From NCBI GenBank assembly GCA_026225275.1, contig JAMFSL010000064.1, positions 1 through 40,825 on the forward strand: a DNA stretch of 40,825 bases, given 5' to 3'. Below, piece by piece: positions 16,271 through 26,139 of the stretch (position 1 is the stretch's first letter; each line of letters opens with the position of its first letter). Source of the DNA: Puia dinghuensis (GTDB taxonomy: Bacteria; Bacteroidota; Bacteroidia; Chitinophagales; Chitinophagaceae). Under the pieces are notes generated by a model. That model was not told the origin of the DNA, made no database searches, and saw only the letters and a list, made by a program, of their open reading frames with translations. Made by a program: the position numbers and the translations under genes.

Positions 16271-17773
16271 TTAATGTATGGTCGTCCCATATAGGTCAGG
16301 CCTGCTCTTCCAGGGGCGATATGGCCAGGAAAATTCAAATTCGCTCGGAAAATCACTGGCCATGTTCCCTCTTTCAATAACCGACGGATCAGTCTTGACT
16401 TTAGCAGCCAGATAAACCGGCAACATTTTATCCGCATCTTCCAACACCCGCAACCCGGCCAGCCTGTTTTCTTTGTCAGGTAAGAAAAACAGATAGTTCA
16501 AAAAAAGATAGTGCATCCTCAGCCTGTTATAATCATCTAATGCCGGGTCACGGATCGTCGCCAGAATCGCTCTCTCTGCAGTTTGCTTATCGCTGACTTC
16601 TACCAGATCCTTCCCCAGTTTACTGATCGATCCCCAGGGATGATTTTGTGCCGGATGAATAGTCTGCAGGCCAATACCCAACAACAAATCTGGCACCCTG
16701 ATATCGATGGCCTCCAATTCTTTGATACCATTCACCTGCCCCCGATAATTATACCCCATAAATTGCAGGTGAGCCTTAAGGAAGACAGGCCAGTTGACTG
16801 ACTTCGCAGCCAATATCGCTATATTCATGTCGACAATAGGGCCCCTTACCTCGATATCGAAATTGTCCATATAGGTTATTCTCCTGTTGCGTTTCATCGC
16901 CAGCGCCGCACTGCTGGAATAATATTTGGCGGTAAAATCCTCAAGAACATCATCGGTGAAGCTCTTCTGGCTAACCACTTCCGGTACGGCCTGGGACAAT
17001 AAGCGTTGGAATTCCGGAAACCGGGGGAGACTGTCCCTGATATATGCCCGGAATAATGCTTGTGCCGGTCCGATCGCTGGCCGTTTTTGATCGAACAAAG
17101 GCCCGTCATCCCATGCATCCTTATAATAGATACCGGCCGTTGTGTCGATCATATAATCGGTATAAAAAATCAGTCGGGCACTGGCATCAGGGAGCTTTGG
17201 CGAAGAAAGGGGCTGAAGAAAATAAAAGGCCCTCAATTCTTCCGTCGAATGCCCGGGCGGATAAGTAGTATGGAATACCCATTTCCCATTCTCACCGGCT
17301 TTTTCCCCGGATTCCGCAGCGATTTCTCCGTGGACATTATAACTGATCCTGAAGTATGCATCGTTGACCGGGCCATCGTACAATTCATCGGTGTATTCTG
17401 CAATCGTCAGGTGATGGTAGTCGTCTTTCACATCCCTCTCTGTCGCCAACACAAAGTAGTCGACCTTCGCTGCTGCATATTTTCGTACGAAATCCTCATA
17501 CCCTATCCCTTGCCGGATATCAGCCACGGCCGCTTCGACATCGCCGGTAGTCATCCGTATATAATGCCCCCTACCCTGCCGGAAAGCATAATAATCCCTG
17601 CCCAACGGGCTGCCATCAAAATGCTGTTGCAGGGAATCGGCAATGGATCGCAACCGGCTGATGGTCGTGTCGTTATAAAGAAGTCCGTTGGGGTAGATGG
17701 TAAATTCCGCCCTTTGGCTGTAGGAAGTGATTGCACAAAGGGATAATGATAACAAAAGGATAAGTGGTTTCAT
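16271..17773 (-). CDS. Secreted protein of unknown family (500 residues)
   Basis: An exported protein with signal peptide 1-19 (ends T-S-Y-S-Q) and no other membrane segment. Three parts can be seen. About 20-170 is an alpha/beta region with I-A-D-S-L-Q-Q-H-F, then V-D-Y-F-V-L-A-T-E-R-D-V and Y-F-R-I-S-Y-N-V-H-G-E. A middle helical region (about 240-330) follows. The C-terminal region is rich in Leu/Tyr (Y-L-F-L-N-Y-L-F-F-L-P). The Y-Y-A-F-R-Q-G-R-G-H-Y segment near residue 60 might be functional, but no catalytic motif is recognised. It is divergent from an FtsX-type permease gene (66-bp gap) and convergent with the TPR kinase. Confidence 0.8.
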   Translation of the reverse strand: MKPLILLLSLSLCAITSYSQRAEFTIYPNGLLYNDTTISRLRSIADSLQQHFDGSPLGRDYYAFRQGRGHYIRMTTGDVEAAVADIRQGIGYEDFVRKYAAAKVDYFVLATERDVKDDYHHLTIAEYTDELYDGPVNDAYFRISYNVHGEIAAESGEKAGENGKWVFHTTYPPGHSTEELRAFYFLQPLSSPKLPDASARLIFYTDYMIDTTAGIYYKDAWDDGPLFDQKRPAIGPAQALFRAYIRDSLPRFPEFQRLLSQAVPEVVSQKSFTDDVLEDFTAKYYSSSAALAMKRNRRITYMDNFDIEVRGPIVDMNIAILAAKSVNWPVFLKAHLQFMGYNYRGQVNGIKELEAIDIRVPDLLLGIGLQTIHPAQNHPWGSISKLGKDLVEVSDKQTAERAILATIRDPALDDYNRLRMHYLFLNYLFFLPDKENRLAGLRVLEDADKMLPVYLAAKVKTDPSVIERGNMASDFPSEFEFSWPYRPWKSRPDLYGTTIH

Positions 17774-17839
17774 AAACTAACCTTATTGCGATAAATTTAA
17801 GTATAAAAGGAATTCGGTCATTGTTAAAACCAAAACGCT

Positions 17840-20296
17840 ATGTTCAAGAACTATATCAAGGTCGCAATCCGGAGTCTTTTAAAAAGGAAGGTTTTTACCC
17901 TGATCAATATCCTGGGTCTGGCCATGGGCATGGCCGTATGCCTGCTGATTGTCCTTTTTATCCGCAGCGAGCTCGGCTATGACAATTTCCACCGGTATGG
18001 AGACCGGATCTACCGGATGGTACTGGATCGAAAGTATCCCGAACATATTTCTTCCTACGCGATTATCCCGACCTCGTTCGGCCCTGCCATGCAAAGGGAA
18101 TTCCCGGAAGTGGAAATGGCTACAGGTTTGCAGGACTTTGCAGGACCTGCCGGCTTTTTTGTCAAAGTGGGCGATAAAACCTTCGAGGAAAGACAGGCTC
18201 TGATAGCCGATTCCAATTTTTTCCGGGTCTTCACCGTCCACATGCTGCAAGGGGATACAGCCACAGCGCTGGCGAGACCTAATATGGCGGTCATCAATGA
18301 AAGTACGGCCATAAAATATTTTGGTTCGGTATCGAAAGCCATGGGACAGTATTTCGACACAGACAGGGGTCAACGATTCACGGTCTCCGGTGTCTGTAAA
18401 GACTGGCCGGAAAATTCTCATCTCGATTTCGATGTACTGGTATCCTTTGGCAGCTTCCCGTTCTCCCGGCAAACCAATTATACCGGTTTCTCTACATTGA
18501 CCTATCTTCTGCTGCGCAAAGACGCTTCTCCCGATGCGTTGCAGGCCAAAATTCCCCGTATCGTGGAGAAGTATGTTGCCGGGGACATCACCCGTAGTTT
18601 CGGAATGACTTATCCGGCATTCATTGCAGCCGGTAACAGCTATCATTATTACCTACAGCCCCTGCGGAAGATACATCTTATCTCTGACCTCGAATCCGAA
18701 GCGAAACCTAATGGCAGCATCCGCGCCGTGTATATCTTCGGCGTCATCGCCATCTTCATCATGGGCATTGCGTGTATCAATTTCATCAACCTTTCCACAG
18801 CCCGATCGATGGAACGGGCCAGGGAAGTGGGCATCCGCAAGACTTTCGGGTCGGAAAAAAGCGCTCTCATCATCCAGTTCCTGACAGAATCGATCATGGT
18901 GAGCCTGCTGAGCCTGATACTGGCACTTGGTCTCATCTGCCTGCTGCTGCCTTTGTTCAACAAAATGGCGGACAAGGACCTTTCCGTCCTGTCTTTCATG
19001 CACCCGCTGACCCTGTTGTTGTTACTGGCTTTTGCCGGAGTGGTAGGATCCGCAGCGGGACTCTATCCGGCTTTTGTCCTGTCTTCATTCAAGCCTATCA
19101 AAGTCCTGAAAGGAAAATTCAAATCCTCGAAATATGGTACGGCCCTTCGCAATGGCCTGGTCGTCTTCCAGTTTGCCATCTCTATTATCCTCATTATCTG
19201 TACGATCATCGTGAACCGGCAGATGGGATTTATGCTGGGAGACAAGCTGGGGTTTAAAAAAGACCATATCATCGAAATACAGCGGGCCGATCTTCTTGGC
19301 GAGTCTACCCGTGCCTTCCGGAACAAATTGGCAGGCATCACCGGTGTGGAGAAAGTCAGCGGCTCGAATACGATGCCCGGCGACGATGGTTTTTTCGGTG
19401 TCACCTGGCAACCTGTCGGATCGAAACAATCCATGACAGGTAAGGGAATCATTGTGGACGATCAGTTTGCCGCTACCCTGGATCTGGAGATACATGAAGG
19501 ACGGTTCTTCGCCAAAAGTTTTCCCACCGACTCGCTGGCTGTCGTGTTGAACGAAAAAGCCGTGGCGGCCCTGGGATTGAAAGAACCTGTCGTCGGTACG
19601 AGAATGACCACCACGGATGGCGGCCTGAATCCCCGTCCGGTCGACTCGCCCTATATCTATACGGTGATAGGTGTCGTAAAGGATTTTCATTTCGAGAGCC
19701 TTCACCAGGCCATTGTTCCGCTGATCTTTACCAGCTCGGCACGGTTCGATGATCAGGCTGCTATCACCTGCGTCCGGATCAAAGGCGATGATTTTGCCGC
19801 CGCCATCAAAGCCATGGAAAGCAGCTGGCATCAGTTCGTACCGGAAAGACCTTTTCATTATATTTTTCTCGACCAGGCCCTGGCTGCCCAGTATAAAGCC
19901 GAGCAGACTGTTCAGCAGGTATTCACCGTGTTCTCCGTCCTGGCCATCTTCATTGCCTGTATCGGGCTGTTCGGACTGACCGCCTATGCCACCCAGCAGC
20001 GCATCCGGGAGATCAGCATCCGGAAAGTGTTGGGCGCGACACAAGGCAATATCATCGGTATGCTGTCAAAGGATTTTCTCGGCCTGGTGACATTGTCAGC
20101 TTTGGTGGCCTTTCCTCTGGCCTGGCTGGGCATGCATTCCTGGCTACAGAGTTTCGCCTACCGGGTAGATCTCCAATGGTGGATATTTATCCTCGCCTGG
20201 ATCATGTCGCTCGTCATCACGATGCTGACGATCAGCTGGCAGGCTTTCCGGGCAGCCCGCGCCAACCCGGTGAAGACGCTGAGATCAAATGATTGA
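17840..20296 (+). CDS. ABC transporter permease, FtsX/MacB type
   Basis: An 818-residue permease with the duplicated MacB layout common in Bacteroidota. TM1 lies at about 18-42, the first periplasmic MacB core domain at about 45-250 and a first FtsX domain with three helices at about 285-425. A further helix at about 430-452 is followed by the second periplasmic domain and the second FtsX domain (about 690-805). Each FtsX part has the typical A-R-E-V-G-I-R-K-T-F-G or I-R-E-I-S-I-R-K-V-L-G coupling helix, which contacts an ATPase. No ATPase gene is adjacent. Proteins of this class work in mechanotransmission, export of lipoproteins or antimicrobials, or envelope stress responses; the substrate is unknown. 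Followed after 72 bp by the BNR protein gene on the same strand. Confidence 0.93.
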   Translation: MFKNYIKVAIRSLLKRKVFTLINILGLAMGMAVCLLIVLFIRSELGYDNFHRYGDRIYRMVLDRKYPEHISSYAIIPTSFGPAMQREFPEVEMATGLQDFAGPAGFFVKVGDKTFEERQALIADSNFFRVFTVHMLQGDTATALARPNMAVINESTAIKYFGSVSKAMGQYFDTDRGQRFTVSGVCKDWPENSHLDFDVLVSFGSFPFSRQTNYTGFSTLTYLLLRKDASPDALQAKIPRIVEKYVAGDITRSFGMTYPAFIAAGNSYHYYLQPLRKIHLISDLESEAKPNGSIRAVYIFGVIAIFIMGIACINFINLSTARSMERAREVGIRKTFGSEKSALIIQFLTESIMVSLLSLILALGLICLLLPLFNKMADKDLSVLSFMHPLTLLLLLAFAGVVGSAAGLYPAFVLSSFKPIKVLKGKFKSSKYGTALRNGLVVFQFAISIILIICTIIVNRQMGFMLGDKLGFKKDHIIEIQRADLLGESTRAFRNKLAGITGVEKVSGSNTMPGDDGFFGVTWQPVGSKQSMTGKGIIVDDQFAATLDLEIHEGRFFAKSFPTDSLAVVLNEKAVAALGLKEPVVGTRMTTTDGGLNPRPVDSPYIYTVIGVVKDFHFESLHQAIVPLIFTSSARFDDQAAITCVRIKGDDFAAAIKAMESSWHQFVPERPFHYIFLDQALAAQYKAEQTVQQVFTVFSVLAIFIACIGLFGLTAYATQQRIREISIRKVLGATQGNIIGMLSKDFLGLVTLSALVAFPLAWLGMHSWLQSFAYRVDLQWWIFILAWIMSLVITMLTISWQAFRAARANPVKTLRSND

Positions 20297-20368
20297 ATTT
20301 CGCGAGTTTTCCTTTGAAAATGACTAAATTGATACCAACCCGGCGTCCATCCACCAGGCTACTAACAC

Positions 20369-23300
20369 ATGAGAAAACACCTCTTTAGGCCCTGGGCCTG
20401 CCTCATAGGCATCCTATCGGCTTGCAGCCTATCGCTGGAAGCCCAGCATTCTTCAGCTACAGCATCCTCATCGATGGCATCATCACCCACGGCATCAACC
20501 AGCCCTTCCTCCCTGACAACTATCCTGACAGGAATGAACTGGCGCAACATCGGACCCAACCGCGGCGGGCGATCCTTAGGCATCGCCGGTAGTTCCCGGC
20601 GCAGAATGGAATACTACTTTGGCGCCGTAGGCGGCGGACTGTGGAAGACGACAGACGGCGGCTTTACCTGGAAACCCGTTACGGACGGACAGATCACAAG
20701 CTCCTCGGTAGGGGCTGTCGCCGTATCCGGATCCAATCCCGACATTGTATATATCGGCACCGGAGAGACAGAGTTTCGCGGAAATATCATGCAGGGAGAC
20801 GGCGTATATAAATCGATTGACGGTGGCAAAACCTGGAAAAACATTGGCCTGAAAAATACCCAGGCGATCTCGCGTATCCGTATCCACCCCGATAATCCGG
20901 ATATCGTGTATGTCTCCGCCCTGGGTCATCCGTATGGCCCTAATGAGGATCGCGGTGTATTCAAAACAACAGATGGCGGCAAGACCTGGAAAAAAATCTT
21001 GTATAAAGGTGATCGTGCAGGCGCCGAGGATTTGGTGCTGGACCCCGGGAACCCCGACATCATCTATGCCACCATCTGGCAGATCTACCGGACACCCTAT
21101 AAGATGTGGGGGGGCGGCGGAGCCTGCGGGCTGTATAAATCAACCGATGGCGGCGACACCTGGACGGAGTTGACGACCCATCCCGGCATGCCGAAAGGAC
21201 CGGTAGGTAAAATAGGCGTCACGGTCTCCCCTGTCGATTCGAAAAGGGTCTGGGCGATCGTCGAGGCGAATGACGGAGGACTGTTCCGATCGGATGACGG
21301 TGGCGCCACCTGGAAAATGGTCAATAATGAACGTAAGCTCCGCCAACGCGCTTTCTATTACTCCAGGATAGTGGCGGATCCCAAAGACAGCAATGGGATT
21401 TACTGCCTCAACGTCAATTTCTATAAGTCTACCGACGGAGGGCACAGCTTTCCCAAAGCCATTAAATTGCCACATGGAGACAATCACGATCTTTGGATAG
21501 ATCCTACCGACCCGATGCGTTTGGCGGAAGCCGACGATGGTGGTGGCACCATATCCCTGGACGGAGGAACCTCCTGGACGGATGAAGACTTTCCGACGGC
21601 CCAGATGTACCATGTCATCGCCACCAGCGACTTCCCCTACCATGTAGCCGGCGCACAGCAGGATAATACGACCGTTGCCTTGCCTAGCGAGGATTGGCAA
21701 CACATGGTCACACACAACAACTCTATCAAGCCGGGCCTCGGCTATGCCTATTCGGTTGGCGGAGGCGAGAGCGGCTATATTGCACAGGATCCAGATCACC
21801 CGGATATATTCTATGCCGGCAGCCAGGGCGCGCTGCTGACCCGCCTCGACCGTAGCACCGGCCAGATCAGGGATGTGCAGGTCTATCCCCGATTCTTTTC
21901 GGGGGAAGAGGCGAAGGTCTTACCCGAAAGATGGCAGTGGACCTTCCCGATCGTCTTTTCGCCATTGGACCACAAGCGCCTGTACACCTGCTCGCAGCAT
22001 GTGTGGCTGACTACCAATGAAGGCCAAAGCTGGGATAAAATAAGCCCGGACCTGACCTACGCCGATACCGCCACCCTCGGTGTCAGCGGCGGAGTGATCA
22101 CCCGGGACATGAATGGCCCCGAGATCTATGCAACCGTATTTGCATTGGCGCCTTCCTGGCACGATGTCAATACCCTCTGGGCGGGATCGGATGATGGACT
22201 CGTTCATATCACCAGGGATAATGGAAAATCCTGGCAGAATATTACCCCGCCGGATATGGTGAAGGATACACGCATCAGCATCATTGAAGCTTCTCATCAT
22301 CGGGCCGGCACTGCTTATGTGGCCGCCGTTCGGTACCAGATGGATGATCGCGCCCCTTATATCTGGAAGACGGATGATTATGGCAAGACCTGGAAAAAAA
22401 TAGTGGCCGGTATCGGGGCAGACGATTACGTGCATGCAGTCCGGGAAGATCTCATAAGGCCCGGCCTTTTATATGCAGGGACCGAGCATGGGTTTTATGT
22501 ATCCTTTAATGATGGCGACAACTGGGAGCATTTGCAATTGAATTTGCCGGACGTGCAGGTGTCGGATATCGCCGTTACCGAAAAAGACATCGTTCTGGGC
22601 ACGCATGGACGTTCTATTTATGTATTGGACGACGTGTCGCCCTTGCGGGAATTCCAATCGTCTATCGCCGATTCGCTCCTCTACCTGTATACGCCTTACT
22701 ATGCCGTCAGAAATGTGCAGGACGCCGTCTTTCAGTATTACATGAAAGACACTGCCACCAGTCTTACCGTAGAGATCCTGGATGCAAAGGGGCAACTGGT
22801 GCAAAGCTTCATGGGAAGGACTCGCCAATCGACGGCGGATTCCCTGGCGGAAGTACAGGAGGCAGAGGAATATGGCTATGATAAGCGGCAGCAGCCCCCG
22901 TCTATCAAAAAAGGTCTCAATACGTTCACCTGGGATCTGCGCTACCCGCCGCCTGCGTTCTTTAAAGGGATCATCTTATGGAGCGCCAGCCCTTTTCATG
23001 GCCCATTGGCGCCTCCCGGCAATTACCAGGTGAGGTTTACAGCGGGTAAACAGGTTCTTACCAAACCCTTTGAAATCAGATTGGATCCCAGGCTGAAAGA
23101 CGTGACACCAGCCGATGTACAGCAACAATTCCAGCTGGCGATGATGATCCGCAACGCGACCGATAAGGCCAACCAGGCGGTCATCGGGATCAGGCGTTTA
23201 AAAGAACGGATCACCAGCGCCGGGCCGGTAAATGCAGACCATAAAGATCTGTTGGACCGGCTCAGCAAGATCGAAGAAGATCTTTACCAGGTAAAGAACC

Positions 23301-23518
23301 AAAGCGGTCAGGATCCGTTGAACTTTCCCATCAGGCTTAATAACCGCCTGGCTACTTTAGAGGAAATTGTAGAAACCGGCGATGCCAGACCGACCGCCGG
23401 CGACTACCAGGTATTTCAGGAACTCTCCGTGGATCTTGATAAGGAACTGACCGAATTGAACGCGATCCTGCAAAATAAAAAAACCAAAAGCTACCTGATG
23501 AACGGACCGTCGCATTAA
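20369..23518 (+). CDS. Exported BNR/Asp-box beta-propeller protein (VPS10/sortilin-like)
   Basis: A 1049-residue exported protein. The N-terminus has a signal peptide with a possible lipobox L-S-A-C (C19); cleavage after E-A-Q (26) is the alternative. About ten Asp-box repeats of the S/T-x-D-x-G-x-T-W type are spread over residues about 90-700, giving one or two beta-propellers like those of sortilin/VPS10 and sialidase-type proteins. The remainder is a C-terminal beta domain (about 760-900) and a helical tail (about 900-1045). No sialidase active-site Arg triad or catalytic Glu was identified, so enzymatic activity is doubtful; similar proteins are annotated as glycosyl hydrolases on repeats alone. 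It lies 72 bp downstream of the FtsX-type permease and is probably co-transcribed with it. Confidence 0.88.
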   Translation: MRKHLFRPWACLIGILSACSLSLEAQHSSATASSSMASSPTASTSPSSLTTILTGMNWRNIGPNRGGRSLGIAGSSRRRMEYYFGAVGGGLWKTTDGGFTWKPVTDGQITSSSVGAVAVSGSNPDIVYIGTGETEFRGNIMQGDGVYKSIDGGKTWKNIGLKNTQAISRIRIHPDNPDIVYVSALGHPYGPNEDRGVFKTTDGGKTWKKILYKGDRAGAEDLVLDPGNPDIIYATIWQIYRTPYKMWGGGGACGLYKSTDGGDTWTELTTHPGMPKGPVGKIGVTVSPVDSKRVWAIVEANDGGLFRSDDGGATWKMVNNERKLRQRAFYYSRIVADPKDSNGIYCLNVNFYKSTDGGHSFPKAIKLPHGDNHDLWIDPTDPMRLAEADDGGGTISLDGGTSWTDEDFPTAQMYHVIATSDFPYHVAGAQQDNTTVALPSEDWQHMVTHNNSIKPGLGYAYSVGGGESGYIAQDPDHPDIFYAGSQGALLTRLDRSTGQIRDVQVYPRFFSGEEAKVLPERWQWTFPIVFSPLDHKRLYTCSQHVWLTTNEGQSWDKISPDLTYADTATLGVSGGVITRDMNGPEIYATVFALAPSWHDVNTLWAGSDDGLVHITRDNGKSWQNITPPDMVKDTRISIIEASHHRAGTAYVAAVRYQMDDRAPYIWKTDDYGKTWKKIVAGIGADDYVHAVREDLIRPGLLYAGTEHGFYVSFNDGDNWEHLQLNLPDVQVSDIAVTEKDIVLGTHGRSIYVLDDVSPLREFQSSIADSLLYLYTPYYAVRNVQDAVFQYYMKDTATSLTVEILDAKGQLVQSFMGRTRQSTADSLAEVQEAEEYGYDKRQQPPSIKKGLNTFTWDLRYPPPAFFKGIILWSASPFHGPLAPPGNYQVRFTAGKQVLTKPFEIRLDPRLKDVTPADVQQQFQLAMMIRNATDKANQAVIGIRRLKERITSAGPVNADHKDLLDRLSKIEEDLYQVKNQSGQDPLNFPIRLNNRLATLEEIVETGDARPTAGDYQVFQELSVDLDKELTELNAILQNKKTKSYLMNGPSH

Positions 23519-23556
23519 TTCGGATGCATTCGCATTCACGAACATTTCTCCGATTC

Positions 23557-26067
23557 TCACCCATTCTTAAAATCCAGCGGCACGAGCAGCTTGAAACTGA
23601 TGTTGCGCCCCATATTGAACACCCCTACCCTGTCCGTCGTATAATTCACCGGATAGTACTTGAATCTGCTCATATAATCCATATAAGGGGTATTGAACAG
23701 GTTGGTGCAGGTGAGGTATATGCTGCAGGTGGTATGCCCTTTGGAAATGATATCTCCGCCCAAACCCGCGCTGAATAGCGTATAACCCTTAGTAGCGGTC
23801 GTACTGGCCTTATATTCGAATGGCGTCAATGCCGTATTCAATCCGTTGTAGATCGCATATTGCGCATAGATATCCTTTTGCTGGAAGCAATCGATGAGCC
23901 CGACTTTGAAATAGGCATTTTTGATGGAGGACCCCAGCTTCTTCACCGGGAATTTTAAGTCCGCAGTGATCCGCGTGGGTGGGACGAAAGGCAGATACTT
24001 GACAGAATCCGGCACACCCACCAGACCTCCATACACGACACTCAGCGTGGAATTCAATTGTATCCAGGGCAGTGAGGACGGATGGATATGAAGATCCAGT
24101 TCCCCCCCATACAACCGCGCCCTGGTCTGCGTATATTTATAGACGGGGGCCGCTCCAAGACCTGCCGCATTCAACGAATTATTGATCGAATCCCCGCCAA
24201 AGACACTTTGCAGTCCCTGTGCGTAAATAAAATCATGGATGTTGTTATAAAATACATCCGCCTCCATGCTCACATCAGGCGAGTTGATGCCGAAAGCAAA
24301 ATCTTCTTCGAGACTGGTTTCCGGCTTAAGTGTCGGATCTCCGACCTCATAGACGACTGTACCGTCATGAACTCCGTTGGCAGCGCATTCCGCCACATTG
24401 GGCGCTCTCCAGCCCCGCGCAATATTCAGCTTGGCATATAAGATCCTGGTCAGCGCATATGTGCCGCCAAAACTGAAAGACACCCCGTTAAATTTTGAAG
24501 TGAATCCCTGAAACTCATGGAAAGCATTGGGTGCATCCGCCTGCGCCGGGGCCTGGGTGGTGGAATCCACCCAGTGGTCTAATCCATTAAAGGTCCGGGT
24601 ATCATACCGCAGACCGCCACTGAGATTCAAATTGCCTATTTTCTGATTGGCAATGGCAAAACCGCCAATCTCGAAAAAATTGTAGTTGGGGATCAGCAAC
24701 AACGTACCCAGACTCTGAGAAGTTTGATATACGCCATTGGCGCCGACGGAAATGTTGAACCCGCCGATCTGCGGTGAAACATACCGCACATCATACGTGG
24801 CGCCGTTGGAGGAATAAAAGATGTCCGGCGTATTCGGTATGGTGGGGTCATTGGTTTCCTGCCGTTGATTTTTCTGCCAGGAGAACAAGGCGTTAATGTG
24901 TCCCGTACCTACGGCAAAACTATTATCCCAAACGATCTTCGTATGCCGGATCCGCTGGTTGATGACAAAGGGGGTGTAAGAAGTCTGCTCCTGATGAGTG
25001 GGCAGGACGTAAGTAGCTGCCCCGCCGTTCAGTCCCGGATAAGCCACCTGCCGCTCCATAAGACCGGTGGCCGAATCCCTGGTTCCATCGACTATTCCTG
25101 TGGCCATATCGAAATAGCTGGCATGTAGCTGCGTGTATCCCCATTGCCGATGCAGTCCGATCGTTCCATCGGTATTGAAATTGCTGAATTGCGAATTCAA
25201 CGCGTAGCCGTCATAAGGATCCTGGTAGGAATGTGCCATGGTCTTATCTATCCGGGCGCTCCAGGCAATGCCGTTTTTCGTTCCCGCAATATGGCCCATG
25301 GTGTTGATGAGGCCGTTATTGGTCTGGTAATTGGCCAGTATCTCCCCCTTTGTCTGTCCCTCCGGCAGCGGTTCCTCGGGGATCAGGTTGACGACGCCCG
25401 CTATAGCATCGGACCCATAGGCCAGCGATGCCGGCCCTTTGAGAATTTCATATCGATGCACCGCGTCAGGGTCCGCCTCGATACCAAATTCGTCAAACCA
25501 TGCCTGGTCCACCTGCTCCACGCCGTCATTGACGGTCAGCACGCGGTTATAGCCCAGCCCGCGGATCACGGGTTTGGAGATGCTTTGCCCATCTGTCATA
25601 GCCGACACACCCGGCTCTTTGGCGATGGCATCGATAACGTTGGTAGAGGTGTTCTCCAGTATATCGGTATATCCCATCGTGGTGATGATGATGGGCGTCT
25701 TTTGATTATCGGTGGCCGAAGGAACGCCCGTCACGATGATGTCGTCTAAAGTGGCGCCTGCCGTGGTCAGGACATAATTCCTGGTCACTGTCCCTTTTAC
25801 CGTTACCTTCTCCCATTGCTTGGCATAGCCGATAGTGCTCACCTCGACCAGGTACGTACCGGCAGGGATGTATTGAATATGGTAGCTGCCATCGGCTGCC
25901 GTCGCCGAGCCCGTTTTCAGGTCCGGAATATAGACCGAAACGCTGCGCAGCGCGGTGCCACCACGATCCGTTATTTTTCCGGTAATTTCATTTTGCGCAT
26001 GCAGGGAGTTCGAAAAACAAGCGAATAAAACGCTTGTTAAGAATAGTAACGACCATCTTTTGTACAT
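23557..26067 (-). CDS. TonB-dependent outer-membrane receptor
   Basis: An 836-residue receptor. The signal peptide (1-25, ending H-A-Q) is followed by a carboxypeptidase-D-like domain at about 27-108 (I-T-G-K-I-T-D-R-G-G-T-A-L). The plug at about 115-235 has R-G-L-G-Y-N-R-V-L and G-P-A-S-L-A-Y-G-S-D-A-I-A-G-V-V-N motifs. The 22-stranded barrel follows, ending with the F-K-L-L-V-P-L-D-F-K type terminus. It lacks an STN domain, so it is a pure transporter rather than a signal transducer. It resembles the siderophore/metal class more than SusC. A small membrane-protein gene lies just upstream on the same strand (72-bp gap). The substrate is unknown. Confidence 0.93.
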   Translation of the reverse strand: MYKRWSLLFLTSVLFACFSNSLHAQNEITGKITDRGGTALRSVSVYIPDLKTGSATAADGSYHIQYIPAGTYLVEVSTIGYAKQWEKVTVKGTVTRNYVLTTAGATLDDIIVTGVPSATDNQKTPIIITTMGYTDILENTSTNVIDAIAKEPGVSAMTDGQSISKPVIRGLGYNRVLTVNDGVEQVDQAWFDEFGIEADPDAVHRYEILKGPASLAYGSDAIAGVVNLIPEEPLPEGQTKGEILANYQTNNGLINTMGHIAGTKNGIAWSARIDKTMAHSYQDPYDGYALNSQFSNFNTDGTIGLHRQWGYTQLHASYFDMATGIVDGTRDSATGLMERQVAYPGLNGGAATYVLPTHQEQTSYTPFVINQRIRHTKIVWDNSFAVGTGHINALFSWQKNQRQETNDPTIPNTPDIFYSSNGATYDVRYVSPQIGGFNISVGANGVYQTSQSLGTLLLIPNYNFFEIGGFAIANQKIGNLNLSGGLRYDTRTFNGLDHWVDSTTQAPAQADAPNAFHEFQGFTSKFNGVSFSFGGTYALTRILYAKLNIARGWRAPNVAECAANGVHDGTVVYEVGDPTLKPETSLEEDFAFGINSPDVSMEADVFYNNIHDFIYAQGLQSVFGGDSINNSLNAAGLGAAPVYKYTQTRARLYGGELDLHIHPSSLPWIQLNSTLSVVYGGLVGVPDSVKYLPFVPPTRITADLKFPVKKLGSSIKNAYFKVGLIDCFQQKDIYAQYAIYNGLNTALTPFEYKASTTATKGYTLFSAGLGGDIISKGHTTCSIYLTCTNLFNTPYMDYMSRFKYYPVNYTTDRVGVFNMGRNISFKLLVPLDFKNG

Positions 26068-26098
26068 AAGGAATCTCTTTTTATCAGGAATAATAGCC

Positions 26099-26120
26099 GC
26101 CTTCCCTGCGGCGGGAAGGC
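26099..26120. other. Hairpin in the leader of the TonB receptor gene
   Basis: A perfect 8-bp GC-rich stem (26099-26106 with 26113-26120, six-base loop) lies in the 72-bp gap between the small membrane-protein gene and the receptor start. There is no T-run on either side. It could process or attenuate the joint mRNA. Confidence 0.4.
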
Positions 26121-26139
26121 TGAATACAAAGTAATATAT

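Noticed and set aside
17060-17746. A 228-codon plus-strand frame antisense to the secreted orphan
   Set aside because: The minus-strand protein has a proper signal peptide and start; the plus-strand product is low in plausible structure.
19085-20044. A 319-codon open frame on the minus strand inside the permease gene
   Set aside because: It is a shadow of the real plus-strand FtsX/MacB gene, which shows family motifs throughout; the antisense product has no domain or signal features.
20369-23518. Calling the Asp-box protein a sialidase
   Set aside because: Asp-boxes alone are structural; the sialidase Arg triad and catalytic Glu/Tyr were not identified.
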